DNA of 34,986 nt from Desulfobacula sp964636495 (GCA_964636495.1 CAZWSL010000036.1:1-34986), one strand, 5' to 3'; positions 1 through 8,791 are shown, numbered from the stretch's first letter. Made by a program: numbers and translations. The notes: generated by a model from the sequence alone, not told the origin.

Positions 1-109
1 ACAGTTAGATAATAAAATTTGAATGTTATTCAGACTTGTTGAACTTATTATTAAACAATTTTCGAACCATCCATAAAAAAAGAAAAATCTCTTTAAGGGT
101 GTGAGCACC

Positions 110-1048
110 ATGAAGAAAATAATTGTCTTTGTGAACCTGATTTGGCTATTTGTAATTGGTATTTCCTGTTGGTGGAATATTTTTGAGACAAAGAAAGCTA
201 ATGAAAGACTTGCTTTTGGAACCGCAAGAGCCTTTTTTCAGCAAGTTGTTACAACAAGGTCATGGAATGCCCGACATGGTGGCGTGTATGTTCCCATAAC
301 TAAAGATACCCGTCCAAATCCTTACCTTGATGATCCCCTAAGGGATCTTTCAACGGATAAGAATATCGATTTGACAAAAATTAACCCTGCGTACATGACA
401 CGGCAAATTTCAGAAATTGCTTCTGAAACTGAGTATCGCGTCCAATTCAATATCACAAGTCTTAAGCCAATCATGCCTGAAAATGTGGCGGATGAGTGGG
501 AAAAGAAGCAGCTTAAATCTTTTGAGCTGGGCAGAGAAGAAGGAGGGGAGTTTTTTGCTAATGGGTCAAGCACTGGCTTCAGATACATGGCACCGCTAAT
601 TGTAGAGGACTGTTGTTTGAAGTGCCATGCTAAACAAGGATATCAAAAGGGAGATGTTCGGGGAGGGATTAGTTTACTGCTCCCGAATTTCTCAGAAAAA
701 ATAAACAGTGTACTATTAACTGGATACGCGATAATCGCATTGTTTGGAACTATCTTAATTGTTTTTGGCGGCGTTCTATTGGACAAGAAAAGATTATTGC
801 TTCTACAAACCAACCAATCATTAAAAAATGAAGTTGAAGAACGCCAAAAAATGATTAAACAATTAAAAGAAGCAAACGATCAAGTTAAGCAATTAAGTGG
901 GATTATCCCTATATGTATGCATTGTAAAGAGATAAGAGATGACAATGGTTATTGGAACCAACTTGAAAAATTTATTTCTAAGCACTCTGAAGCGCAATTC
1001 AGCCATAGCATTTGTGAAAAATGTATAGAAAAATATTATCCAGAATAA
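110..1048 (+). CDS. Membrane heme-sensor protein (DUF3365/Tll0287-like) with Cys-rich tail
   Basis: The predicted protein has 312 residues. Helix 1 (about 4-22) anchors it; a periplasmic domain follows with one c-type heme motif (C169-x-x-C172-H173) near its end, as in DUF3365 sensors. A second helix lies at about 201-223, then a short coiled coil (about 228-262). The last 45 residues hold C269-x2-C272 and C302-x2-C305 around the signature RDDNGYWNQLE, a tail usually found behind PAS, GAF or receiver domains in deltaproteobacterial signalling proteins. No kinase, GGDEF or HAMP domain is visible. I chose ATG 110 over GTG 101 because AAGGG at 95-99 is ten bases upstream of the ATG but only one base from the GTG. 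A redox or gas sensing role is inferred from the family. Confidence 0.8.
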   Translation: MKKIIVFVNLIWLFVIGISCWWNIFETKKANERLAFGTARAFFQQVVTTRSWNARHGGVYVPITKDTRPNPYLDDPLRDLSTDKNIDLTKINPAYMTRQISEIASETEYRVQFNITSLKPIMPENVADEWEKKQLKSFELGREEGGEFFANGSSTGFRYMAPLIVEDCCLKCHAKQGYQKGDVRGGISLLLPNFSEKINSVLLTGYAIIALFGTILIVFGGVLLDKKRLLLLQTNQSLKNEVEERQKMIKQLKEANDQVKQLSGIIPICMHCKEIRDDNGYWNQLEKFISKHSEAQFSHSICEKCIEKYYPE

Positions 1049-1139
1049 TCGGAGTGATGAAAAAACATATAAATTCAGCGGATTCAAAAAGCTGCGCTTC
1101 TGATTAAATTGTTAAATTGAAATGAACAAAATACACGAA

Positions 1140-1280
1140 TCAATCACCGAATAATGACCTCACCTCTCTTTTTATATATACCGGTACCGGGATCAGTCTG
1201 CAGACCTGTACCTGGGATCCGGCATTAACACACCCAGTGAGGAATAAACACAGAATTAAAATTAAGAACCATTTTTTCAT
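1140..1280 (-). CDS. Small predicted lipoprotein, 46 aa
   Basis: A short reading frame starts with ATG at 1280. The protein opens MKKWFLILILCLFLTGC, a textbook lipoprotein signal with lipobox L-T-G-C, so Cys17 would be the lipidated residue. About 29 residues would remain after processing, including a V-P-V-Y-I-K-R-E stretch. It begins 13 bases after the stop of the truncated lysis-type gene on the same strand, with a weak purine-rich AAAGAGA upstream. In phages a short lipoprotein next to an endolysin is typically the Rz1 spanin subunit. That reading is inference from context; it could also be an unrelated small lipoprotein. The lipobox is seen directly, the function is not known. Confidence 0.5.
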   Translation of the reverse strand: MKKWFLILILCLFLTGCVNAGSQVQVCRLIPVPVYIKREVRSLFGD

Positions 1281-1293
1281 GCCGTCAATCTCT

Positions 1294-1506
1294 TTATGCC
1301 AAGTATTCTTGTTTTGCCGTATCTTGAAACATTAACAGAATCTTTTTGATTGCCACCCAGGATCTGGCTCTCAGACTTTTTGGACTATTTAACCCCAACA
1401 ACAATGCAATATCATTAACAAAGGCTGAACACCAGGAGACAGAATCATCATGTGGCCAGTCATCATTAAGTTTGAGCATGGCAAGAATCCATTGTTCAGT
1501 CATCAC
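1294..1506 (-). pseudogene. Truncated TIGR02594-type (endolysin-like) protein fragment
   Basis: The 70-codon frame contains WPHDDSVSWCSAFVND and LGLNSPKSLRARSW. These resemble the core of TIGR02594 family proteins, CHAP-like peptidoglycan amidohydrolases of phages, where the WC(S/A)AFVN cysteine is the likely nucleophile. The family normally has about 140 residues. Here the N-terminal helix is missing (the frame stays open only to about 1548 without a good start), and after RSW the sequence stops resembling the family and ends at 1294, so the His-containing part is absent. It lies antisense to the region just upstream of tadA. I read it as a decayed remnant, possibly of a phage lysis gene. 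Family assignment is from memory of the motif. Confidence 0.5.
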
Positions 1507-1615
1507 CGGGCATCTGTTTCTGTTGTCCCCATATACGTATGCTCCAGATTATTTTAATTGTTTTTTATTTGATTTGACCTTAAGTAAAAAGATTAATATA
1601 AGTATAACTGAAATT

Positions 1616-2071
1616 ATGGATGATGAATTTTATATGAAACTGGCTCTTGAGGAGGCGTGTAAAGCATCAGGACAGAATGAAGTGCCTGTTGGCGCTGTGA
1701 TCATTGATAAAAATCAAAATGTTATTGGAGCCGGGTACAATAGTCCGATATCATTAAATGATCCCACAAGCCATGCGGAAATAAATGCCATCAGGATTGC
1801 AGCAGGGGTTTTGAATAATTACAGACTGACCGGTACCAGTTTATATGTAACCATGGAACCGTGTATCATGTGCATGGGGGCAATTATTCACTCCAGGATA
1901 AAACGGGTTGTTTTTGGAGCCCAGGATGTAAAATGGGGTGCTGTGAATTCATTATATACAATGGCAAATGATAAAAGAATAAACCATCGTCCTGAAATCA
2001 GATCAGGTGTGTGTGAAGAAAAAGCAAGGAAGATAATAAAAGATTTTTTTAAAAACAGAAGGAGTAAATAG
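1616..2071 (+). CDS. tadA: tRNA-specific adenosine deaminase TadA
   Basis: This zinc enzyme deaminates adenosine 34 to inosine in tRNA-Arg(ACG). The 151-residue protein has the full cytidine/adenosine deaminase signature: H53-A-E55 (zinc ligand and proton shuttle) and P-C83-x2-C86 (zinc ligands), with the family N-terminus DEFYMKLALEEA. The reading frame is open far upstream to 1346, but those 90 codons look unlike TadA and run antisense to the lysis-type remnant, so I start at ATG 1616. No strong ribosome site precedes it. The TAG stop shares its last base with the GTG start of purA, implying co-translation. The length is normal for the family. Confidence 0.9.
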   Translation: MDDEFYMKLALEEACKASGQNEVPVGAVIIDKNQNVIGAGYNSPISLNDPTSHAEINAIRIAAGVLNNYRLTGTSLYVTMEPCIMCMGAIIHSRIKRVVFGAQDVKWGAVNSLYTMANDKRINHRPEIRSGVCEEKARKIIKDFFKNRRSK

Positions 2072-3360
2072 TGGGAAACACTGTAATTGTCGGAACCCAG
2101 TGGGGAGATGAAGGGAAAGGTAAACTTGTTGATTTGTTAAGTGAACACGCAGACTGCGTTGTAAGGTTTCAGGGAGGCAACAATGCGGGCCATACAATGG
2201 TTGTAGATGGCAAGGAGATTATCAGTCATCTTATTCCGTCGGGGATTATTCAGCAGAAGAGTTGTTTTATAGGAAATGGAGTTGTTGTTGATCCTTTTGT
2301 TTTACTTGAAGAGATTGAATACTTATTGTCAAATGAGATTGATGTATCACCTTCCATGCTTAAAATAAGTAATAGAGCTCATATCATCATGCCCTATCAT
2401 AAGCTGATTGACAGTGCCAGGGAGAACAGGAAAGGTGATAAAAAAATAGGGACAACAGGCCGGGGTATAGGTCCGTGTTATGAGGATAAGGCCACCAGAA
2501 GGGGGATCAGATTCTGTGATCTTCTGGATTTTGATTTTTTTAAAGAAAAGGTCAGAAATATTCTTGAAGAAAAAAATTTTTATCTTGAAAAGTATTTTAA
2601 AGCAGAAACCATGGACCCTGAAGAAGTGATTTTATCATTTGAACAGATCAGAGACAGGCTGCTGCCTTATATTGCAGACGTATCTGTTATCCTGGGTGAT
2701 GAGATAAACAGCGGCAGAAATATTCTGTTTGAGGGAGCACAGGGAACACATCTTGATATAGAACATGGCACTTATCCTTTTGTTACATCATCTTCCGTAG
2801 TATCGGGTAATGCTGCAAACGGGTCCGGGGTAGGGCCGAGAAATCTTCATGAAATTATCGGAATTGTAAAAGCGTATACAACCAGAGTCGGAGAAGGACC
2901 CTTCCCAACTGAGCTGTTTGATGATACCGGAGATAAAATTCAGAAAACCGGTTCAGAATTTGGCGCCACTACAGGAAGAAAAAGGCGCTGCGGATGGCTG
3001 GATATGGTAGTTGTCAGAAACGCAGCCAGATTGAATTCTCTTACCGGCCTTGCTGTTACCAAGCTTGATGTTCTTGATGACTTTGATGAAATTAAAATCT
3101 GTACACACTATGAATATAAGGGTGCTCAAATTAAAGATTTTCCAGCTGAGATTAAAGTTTTACAGGAGTGTGTACCCGTTTATGAGACCCATCCGGGCTG
3201 GAAAGAGGATATTTCAGGCATTACTGATTTTGATGCTCTTCCGGAAAATGCAAAAAAATACCTTTTCAGACTTGAAGAACTTTCCAGAACAAAAATCAAA
3301 GTTGTTTCAGTAGGACCTGGGAGACAGTCTACTATAATTAGAGAGAATATTTTTAGTTAG
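2071..3360 (+). CDS. purA: Adenylosuccinate synthetase
   Basis: PurA joins IMP and aspartate using GTP to give adenylosuccinate, the first committed step to AMP, in the cytoplasm. The 429-residue length is standard. The N-terminal GTP/IMP loop G-T-Q-W-G-D-E-G-K-G-K (about 8-18) is intact, followed by GNNAGHT near 37-43. Further downstream are TTGRGIGPCYEDK, GAQGTHLDIEHGTYPFVTSS and the ATTGRKRRCGW segment, all hallmarks of the family. The start is GTG 2071, preceded by GGAG at 2061-2064. It overlaps the tadA stop by one base. A tRNA gene follows after 42 bases without an obvious terminator. Confidence 0.97.
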   Translation: MGNTVIVGTQWGDEGKGKLVDLLSEHADCVVRFQGGNNAGHTMVVDGKEIISHLIPSGIIQQKSCFIGNGVVVDPFVLLEEIEYLLSNEIDVSPSMLKISNRAHIIMPYHKLIDSARENRKGDKKIGTTGRGIGPCYEDKATRRGIRFCDLLDFDFFKEKVRNILEEKNFYLEKYFKAETMDPEEVILSFEQIRDRLLPYIADVSVILGDEINSGRNILFEGAQGTHLDIEHGTYPFVTSSSVVSGNAANGSGVGPRNLHEIIGIVKAYTTRVGEGPFPTELFDDTGDKIQKTGSEFGATTGRKRRCGWLDMVVVRNAARLNSLTGLAVTKLDVLDDFDEIKICTHYEYKGAQIKDFPAEIKVLQECVPVYETHPGWKEDISGITDFDALPENAKKYLFRLEELSRTKIKVVSVGPGRQSTIIRENIFS

Positions 3361-3402
3361 ACATTTCTGTCCTTTTTCTGTATGATTACTTTTTCTTTCT
3401 GT

Positions 3403-3479
3403 CGGGATGTGGCTCAGTCTGGTAGAGCACAGCGTTCGGGACGCTGGGGTCGGAGGTTCAAATCCTCTCATCCCGACCA
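3403..3479 (+). tRNA. tRNA-Pro (anticodon CGG)
   Basis: A full cloverleaf can be drawn by eye. The acceptor stem is CGGGATG (3403-3409) with CATCCCG (3469-3475), discriminator A3476 and an encoded CCA (3477-3479). The anticodon stem CAGCG/CGCTG encloses the loop TTCGGGA (3435-3441) with anticodon CGG at 3437-3439. The T-arm contains GGTTCAAATCC. CGG reads CCG proline codons. It lies directly upstream of the G+C-richer transporter block, so it may have served as an insertion site. Confidence 0.95.
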
Positions 3480-3871
3480 GGTTTAAATAATGGTTTTGAA
3501 GGTTTTGTTTTGATTTAAAAATGCTTTCAGCGATTTTCATTGGAAGCCTTTTTTGTTTTATTGCACCTTATGGGTTGGACAGATAAAACGTGGATTGAAC
3601 AAGCTTGATTTTATGCCGATCCTGGAGTAGGAAAAATTTTCAGGATTATAAAAAATTTTATCTATTTCTTGACAACAGACAAAAAAGTTTTTATTTATCC
3701 TTCCATATAGCACACAGCTATTGGGAAATTTGATGTAAAGGCACATCTGATGAATCCGTTGTCATCAAAGAGATGATTGGCGGGGAAGATGGTCACCTTG
3801 CTACTGTTGCCGGTCTTCTTTGACTATGGAAGCCTGTAGAAATAACAAACCTTACACTTAGGAGGAATGCT
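3480..3871 (+). other. 392-bp region between tRNA-Pro and dctP
   Basis: I see no convincing gene here on either strand; the longest frames lack ribosome sites and family resemblance. The stretch is AT-rich up to about 3700 and more balanced afterwards. It contains a plausible sigma-70 promoter (3669-3697) and ends with the strong ribosome site AGGAGG of dctP. The transcript leader would be about 165 bases long, which leaves room for leader regulation, but I recognise no riboswitch. Confidence 0.5.
3669..3697 (+). promoter_or_regulatory. Candidate sigma-70 promoter for the TRAP operon
   Basis: TTGACA at 3669-3674 is a perfect -35 hexamer, followed after exactly 17 bases by TATTTA (3692-3697) as a -10 element. 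It points toward dctP, whose ATG is at 3872. This is a sequence match only. Confidence 0.4.
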
Positions 3872-4966
3872 ATGAAAAGACGAGAATTCTTAAAAAAAGC
3901 TGGTGCTGGAACTGTTGCTGCTGGAGCTGTTTTGGCCGGAGCTCCTGCTGTACACGCTAAAAAAACAATGGAAGTCACAATGGTGTCAACATGGGGACGG
4001 GATTTTCCCGGTCTTGGCACAGGTGCACAACGGTTTGCAAAACGACTGTCTGATATGACCGACGGCCGCATCAAGGTGAATTATTTTGCTTCTGGTGAAC
4101 GGGTCAAGGCATTTGATTCTTTTGATGAAGTGGCATCCGGCAACGCCCAGATATACCATGCTGCCGATTATTACTGGAAGGGTAAACATCCTGCCTGGGC
4201 CTACTTGACCTGTGTACCATTCGGGTTGACCTACAGTGAAATGAACGCCTGGATACGATTTGGCGGTGGTCAGGAACTGTGGGATGAACTGGGTGCCGAA
4301 TTTGGAATCAAGGGATTGATGTGCGGCAATACCGGTTCACAGATGGGCGGATGGTTTCGCAAGGAAATCAACTCACCAGATGACCTGAAGGGCCTTAAAA
4401 TGCGTATTCCAGGTTTTGGCGGTGATGTGATGACCAAACTGGGCGCTTCCACGGTTTCCCTGCCAGGTGGCCAGATTTATGAAAATCTGATTGCCGGATC
4501 CATCGATGCTACTGAGTGGGTCGGTCCCTGGAATGATGCCTTCATGAAATTTTATGAAGCTGCCAAGTACTACTATTATCCGGGCATGCATGAACCCGGC
4601 CCGATGCTGTCCATCGGCATAAATAAAAAATGGTGGGACGGCCTTACAAAATCAGACCAGCTGACCATTGAAGCAGCTGCATCCATGGAGAATGATGTGA
4701 TGATGGCTGAATATAATGCCAAAAATGGGGAAGCACTTGCCAAACTGGTCACTGAACAGGGTGTTAAACTTCGGGAATTTAATGACGAAGTTTATGATGC
4801 CTTTGGTGAGGCTGCTGAGGCTGTGTATGAAGAGACAAGACAGCACAGCAAATTGGCGGCAAGGTTCCATGAGAGTTTTCTTGCAGCGCGTAGAGAGATT
4901 GGCGGCTGGATGAAAATCTCAGACCAGGCCTATCTCAACCAGCGCAACCGTGTACTGGGTCTCTAA
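3872..4966 (+). CDS. dctP: TRAP transporter substrate-binding protein, DctP family, Tat-exported
   Basis: This 364-residue periplasmic receptor would capture an organic acid and deliver it to the DctQM membrane complex. The N-terminus M-K-R-R-E-F-L-K-K is a twin-arginine signal, with a likely cleavage site after V-H-A29, suggesting export in folded form. The mature part has the DctP fold landmarks: LKGLKMRIPG with the family's substrate-binding Arg (R178), and EWVGPWND (about 215-222). The latter resembles the TakP-type 2-oxoacid receptors that bind a carboxylate through a metal ion. The ribosome site AGGAGG sits well placed before ATG 3872. dctQ and dctM follow in the same orientation. The substrate cannot be read from sequence; a 2-oxo or hydroxy acid is an inference from the TakP-like motif. 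Confidence 0.92.
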   Translation: MKRREFLKKAGAGTVAAGAVLAGAPAVHAKKTMEVTMVSTWGRDFPGLGTGAQRFAKRLSDMTDGRIKVNYFASGERVKAFDSFDEVASGNAQIYHAADYYWKGKHPAWAYLTCVPFGLTYSEMNAWIRFGGGQELWDELGAEFGIKGLMCGNTGSQMGGWFRKEINSPDDLKGLKMRIPGFGGDVMTKLGASTVSLPGGQIYENLIAGSIDATEWVGPWNDAFMKFYEAAKYYYYPGMHEPGPMLSIGINKKWWDGLTKSDQLTIEAAASMENDVMMAEYNAKNGEALAKLVTEQGVKLREFNDEVYDAFGEAAEAVYEETRQHSKLAARFHESFLAARREIGGWMKISDQAYLNQRNRVLGL

Positions 4967-4976
4967 CATAAATTTT

Positions 4977-5018
4977 TACAACCGCTGGGCCTTTAATGGC
5001 CTGCGGTTGTATATTTTT
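4977..5018 (+). terminator. Intercistronic hairpin (partial terminator) between dctP and dctQ
   Basis: TACAACCGC pairs with GCGGTTGTA, and GGGCC with GGCC above a single T bulge, closing a short TTTAAT loop. A T-rich tail ATATTTTT follows. The hairpin sits ten bases after the dctP stop and inside the operon, so it probably terminates part of the transcripts or protects the dctP mRNA 3' end. That would give more binding protein than permease. Confidence 0.65.
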
Positions 5019-5057
5019 AAATCAAATAAAATATATGCTTTTAAATAGTCCAAACTC

Positions 5058-6101
5058 ATGAACGCATCACAAGCAGCTGTTACGGATAAAATTTCTAAAA
5101 CTGTTATCGAGGAACCGGCTCCAGGCTGTAAAACCCCTGTTCTGCTGATACGCATATTTGCCGTATCAATTGTTTCGGTCATGCTGGTTTTTCTTCTTAA
5201 CAACTATTTGAATTTCTGGCAGGGATGGCCGGGAGTGCCTTCTTTTTTCTCTCATCTGGGATGGTTCGGTCTGGAATCTTCAGGTATTCCACTGGAAAGC
5301 GGTCAGTATGTACAGGGATGGCTGCAGTTTCTCAGCTATCTGTGTGCAGTCGCCCTGGTTTGTCTTTACGTTCTGCGGACCCGTGAACGATCCCTGAGAT
5401 CAGAAGCCGACTTGATGACCGGATTTGCCGCCTACATTATTCGAGCGGCCTTCTGGGCCGTGCTGATTATCGGCCTGGTGGATATTGTTATCTCATTTCT
5501 CAGGGTGGAAAAACTCCTGGCTCCTCTAGTGGGTGAGGCATTGTCACAGTCCCTGGGGCGTGCCCAGTTTCGAGGGGTTTATGTGCACTATCCATTGATC
5601 CTGATATCGTTTGTCATTGCTTTTTTCAACCGATCCCTCGGGTTTACCTGGCTGACCTTTTTGGTGGTACTGGCAGAGTTTCAAATCGTTATTTCCCGAT
5701 TTGTTTTTTCCTACGAGCAGCCTTTCATGGGGGATCTGGTGCGCTTCTGGTATGCTGCCCTGTTTCTTTTTGCCAGTGCCTATACATTGGTTCATGAGGG
5801 GCATGTCCGTGTTGATGTCCTCTATTCCCGTTTCAACAATCGCGGCAAGGCGTGGTCCAACAGTATCGGTACAGTGTTATTAGGCCTGCCGCTGGGGTGG
5901 GTGATCCTCATGAGCGGCATGTGGGATAAAACCAGTTGTATCAACAGCCCGATACGCAGTTTTGAGATCTCACAATCTGCTTACGGTCTCTACGTAAAGT
6001 GGCTTATGGTTGCATTCATGGCTGTCTATGCCGTGTCCATGATCGTACAGTTTTCAGGTTACTTTCTCGACAGAGTTGCTGACCTTCGAAAAGAACCATG
6101 A
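5058..6101 (+). CDS. dctQ: TRAP transporter small permease, DctQ family (long form)
   Basis: The 347-residue membrane protein is about twice the usual DctQ length (150-200). Hydrophobic segments occur at about 28-48, 90-107, 122-146, 176-193, 197-213, 227-244, 271-289 and 310-332. The C-terminal half, from about VISRFVFSYEQPFMGDLVRFW through HEGHVRVDV, is the recognisable DctQ domain, where the loop before R-V-D is conserved. The N-terminal half adds extra helices, as in the longer DctQ proteins paired with TakP-type receptors. ATG 5058 has no strong ribosome site, so translation may be weak. dctM begins 29 bases downstream. Confidence 0.85.
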   Translation: MNASQAAVTDKISKTVIEEPAPGCKTPVLLIRIFAVSIVSVMLVFLLNNYLNFWQGWPGVPSFFSHLGWFGLESSGIPLESGQYVQGWLQFLSYLCAVALVCLYVLRTRERSLRSEADLMTGFAAYIIRAAFWAVLIIGLVDIVISFLRVEKLLAPLVGEALSQSLGRAQFRGVYVHYPLILISFVIAFFNRSLGFTWLTFLVVLAEFQIVISRFVFSYEQPFMGDLVRFWYAALFLFASAYTLVHEGHVRVDVLYSRFNNRGKAWSNSIGTVLLGLPLGWVILMSGMWDKTSCINSPIRSFEISQSAYGLYVKWLMVAFMAVYAVSMIVQFSGYFLDRVADLRKEP

Positions 6102-6130
6102 TGCATTGATAATATAAAAAGGATCACTCC

Positions 6131-8791
6131 ATGGAAGTTGTTTTTCTTATCATTCTTCTTTTAGCGATGATTATCGCTCTCTCTTCTGGTTTTCCCGTTG
6201 CCTTTTCATTGCCTGGCGCGGCGATTCTGTCCATTGGGCTGGCTTCGCTTTTCGGCTTTCTGTTTGCCGGCAATCCCAGTGCTTTCTTTGTTGGCGGCGG
6301 CCCCATTGAGTGGCTCAATGCAGGTGTAACCAATTTTAGAAGTCTCTATTGGGATGTGGAGCGGGATACCCTGATCGCGGTGCCACTGTTTATCTTTATG
6401 GGGATTATGCTTCAGCGTTCCAAGATCGCAGAAGATCTTCTGGTGGCCATGGCTCAGCTGTTCGGACCGGTTCCGGGAGGCCTGGGCATCTCAGTTGTTC
6501 TTGTTGGGGCGCTTTTAGCTGCAACCACCGGTATAGTTGGGGCAACAGTAGTGGCCATGGGACTGATATCCCTTCCGGCAATGCTGCGTAACAACTACTC
6601 TAAGCCTTTGGCAACCGGCACCATCTGTGCATCGGGTACCCTGGGACAGATCATTCCCCCCTCAATCGTTCTGATTATCCTTGCGGATCAGTTGGGCGGG
6701 GCTTCTGATCAGGCCAGTACCCTTCGGAAAACAGCTTATAAGGAATCCACTGGTGAATTTACCATGCCGTCTATTCTGGATGTAACCTCGACGAGCGCCG
6801 GAGAAATGTTCATGGGTGCGCTGCTCCCCGGGTTGGTACTGGTGGGACTGTATATTATTTATATCCTTGCTGTGGCCCTGTTCAAAAAAGGGTCCGCACC
6901 GCCGGTACCCTATGACGGCAAATACGATAGATACTTTGCCATTCGTGTCCTGATGTCGCTGACCCCGCCGCTGACACTTATTTTCCTGGTTTTAGGTTCC
7001 ATTATATTGGGGATTGCAACCGTCAACCAGGCCGGAGCCGTAGGTGCCATTGGCGCTATGATCATGGGGGGATACCGTCTCACCGAAGGCGCGCGAAACT
7101 CATATTATCCAGCGATTCTGGCGGTTGTCTCAACCGTTGCCATTGCTGTTATACTCTCCTTTTATGATTTGAATGTGAAAAGTCTCAAGGCAGGTGATGT
7201 CATGGGCCTTTTTCTGGCCGGGACTGCCACCGTCGGTCTGCTGATCGCCATTGCCTGGAGCACCTGGCGCATATACAAAATTGATAACACCCTCAACAGT
7301 GTCATGATTGAAACCGCCAAAACAACTTCCATGGTATTTATCATATTGATTGGCGCGGCCATGTTGACCTCTGCTTTTCGTGGTTTTGGCGGAGAAGAGA
7401 TGGTCCGGCATTTTCTGTTGAATCTGGAAGGCGGATTCTGGGTTCAATTCAGCGTTGTCATGGCAGTGATGTTTATCCTGGGTTTCTTTCTTGATTTTTT
7501 GGAAATAGCGGTTGTCGTTGTCCCCATTGTGGCGCCCATCCTGCTTGCTGATCCCGGTGCGAATGTAACCGCTGTGTGGTTCGGGGTGATGGTGGGACTG
7601 AATATCCAGACATCCTTTCTGACCCCTCCATTTGGATTTTCCCTGTTTTATCTGCGCGGTGTTGCGCCTGCCATAGTCAAAACACTGCAGATCTACCGGG
7701 GTGCCATCCCTTTCATTGTATTGCAAGTGGTTGCTCTGGCAATTGTTGCATTAACGCCTGCTTTAGTGAACTACCTGCCCACGCGTATCAGTCTTTCTGC
7801 TGCAACAGCGCCCCCGCCGATAAATCCGCAATTGCAGTACTGTATTGAAGAGATGCTTTTTGAATATTATGATACCAATGCCGCTCAGTATCGCAGCTAT
7901 GTTGACACTTTGCGCAGTGTCGATATCAGCTATCTGCCGAAAAAAAGAGAGGCAGCACTAAACGACAGCCTGGATCGAACCCTGGGTACTTTTGATCTGG
8001 CAGCAGCTGTTCTTACTGCTGAAACAGAACTTCAGGCATATTCGTTGGAATACCGCCCTCTGCATAAACAGGTTCGCAGTTTACAGTCAAAAATCCGTCA
8101 TACTGAATCAAAAATCGAAGAATTGAAAATGAATTTGACAAGGATTTCTCAGAGTGACTCACCTGATAAAGAGAAGATCGCCAGCATTGAATCAGAGATC
8201 AAGAATGCTGAAAATGCAATAGCAGACCTGCAAAACAAGATTCCCGAAAGTTGGACCGGTGTGCGGAAACGGTTTGTAACCCTGGACAAGGCTGAAAAAA
8301 CAGCTCGTCGAAAATATCGGAATAATGTAGACCAGGCCTATGAAACGGTTATGGAACTTCGAGAAATCATCGATGATTCAGATGAACTGGCTGGTATCCA
8401 TCAGCAGTTAAAAGATCTGGAGGATATAATTGCTGATAAACCTGTCAAAGTGGCCATGGATCATATCAAACAATCAGAAAAAGCGCTTGGTAAAATAAGC
8501 GGTACAAGTGCGATAAAGTCCAAGCTTTACAAAGCACGCAAAGCAATCAAGGGGAAAAAACCCAATCCGCAAAAGGCGGTAAAATATCTGGAAGAAAGTT
8601 TAAAACTATATAATGCTGAAGTTGACTGGCGGCGTCAGGCAGCGCTTGAACTTGCACCGGCTCTGGCCATATATGATGATGCCATCAAGGATACCATCGG
8701 ACTTCGATTACAGCGACGTTTGTCGGATGATCAGATAGAACAGGTTGCACGGTGCCGGTCTATACATCGTGATTATTCATTGCAATTCTAA
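6131..8791 (+). CDS. dctM: TRAP transporter large permease DctM with long coiled-coil C-terminal extension
   Basis: Residues 1 to about 550 form the DctM channel subunit, which imports substrate with a sodium gradient. Visible marks are PVAFSLPGAAILSIG near the N-terminus, PLFIFMGIMLQRS, ATTGIVGATVVAMGLISLPAM, GTLGQIIPPSIVLIILAD and, late, QTSFLTPPFGFSLFYLRG. From about 560 to 886 there is a hydrophilic tail of some 325 residues, not normally part of DctM. It is rich in Lys, Glu and Gln, with a strong coiled coil at about 645-705 and further helical segments to the end. The reading frame is continuous and codon use does not change abruptly, so this is a real fusion or extension. The tail is predicted to be soluble, probably cytoplasmic. 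Its function is unknown. Confidence 0.9.
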   Translation: MEVVFLIILLLAMIIALSSGFPVAFSLPGAAILSIGLASLFGFLFAGNPSAFFVGGGPIEWLNAGVTNFRSLYWDVERDTLIAVPLFIFMGIMLQRSKIAEDLLVAMAQLFGPVPGGLGISVVLVGALLAATTGIVGATVVAMGLISLPAMLRNNYSKPLATGTICASGTLGQIIPPSIVLIILADQLGGASDQASTLRKTAYKESTGEFTMPSILDVTSTSAGEMFMGALLPGLVLVGLYIIYILAVALFKKGSAPPVPYDGKYDRYFAIRVLMSLTPPLTLIFLVLGSIILGIATVNQAGAVGAIGAMIMGGYRLTEGARNSYYPAILAVVSTVAIAVILSFYDLNVKSLKAGDVMGLFLAGTATVGLLIAIAWSTWRIYKIDNTLNSVMIETAKTTSMVFIILIGAAMLTSAFRGFGGEEMVRHFLLNLEGGFWVQFSVVMAVMFILGFFLDFLEIAVVVVPIVAPILLADPGANVTAVWFGVMVGLNIQTSFLTPPFGFSLFYLRGVAPAIVKTLQIYRGAIPFIVLQVVALAIVALTPALVNYLPTRISLSAATAPPPINPQLQYCIEEMLFEYYDTNAAQYRSYVDTLRSVDISYLPKKREAALNDSLDRTLGTFDLAAAVLTAETELQAYSLEYRPLHKQVRSLQSKIRHTESKIEELKMNLTRISQSDSPDKEKIASIESEIKNAENAIADLQNKIPESWTGVRKRFVTLDKAEKTARRKYRNNVDQAYETVMELREIIDDSDELAGIHQQLKDLEDIIADKPVKVAMDHIKQSEKALGKISGTSAIKSKLYKARKAIKGKKPNPQKAVKYLEESLKLYNAEVDWRRQAALELAPALAIYDDAIKDTIGLRLQRRLSDDQIEQVARCRSIHRDYSLQF

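Noticed and set aside
1181..1220. Inverted or direct repeat around GGTACCGGGATC and GTACCTGGGATC
   Set aside because: The similarity is imperfect and the stretch is explained as coding sequence of the small lipoprotein gene on the minus strand.
1346..1615. N-terminal extension of the tadA reading frame by 90 codons
   Set aside because: It has no TadA resemblance, runs antisense to the lysis-type remnant, and TadA homology starts exactly at ATG 1616.
7130..7726. Long minus-strand reading frame inside dctM (198 codons)
   Set aside because: It is a shadow of the high-G+C dctM gene, with His/Gln/Asp-rich, low-complexity composition, no ribosome site and no family resemblance.
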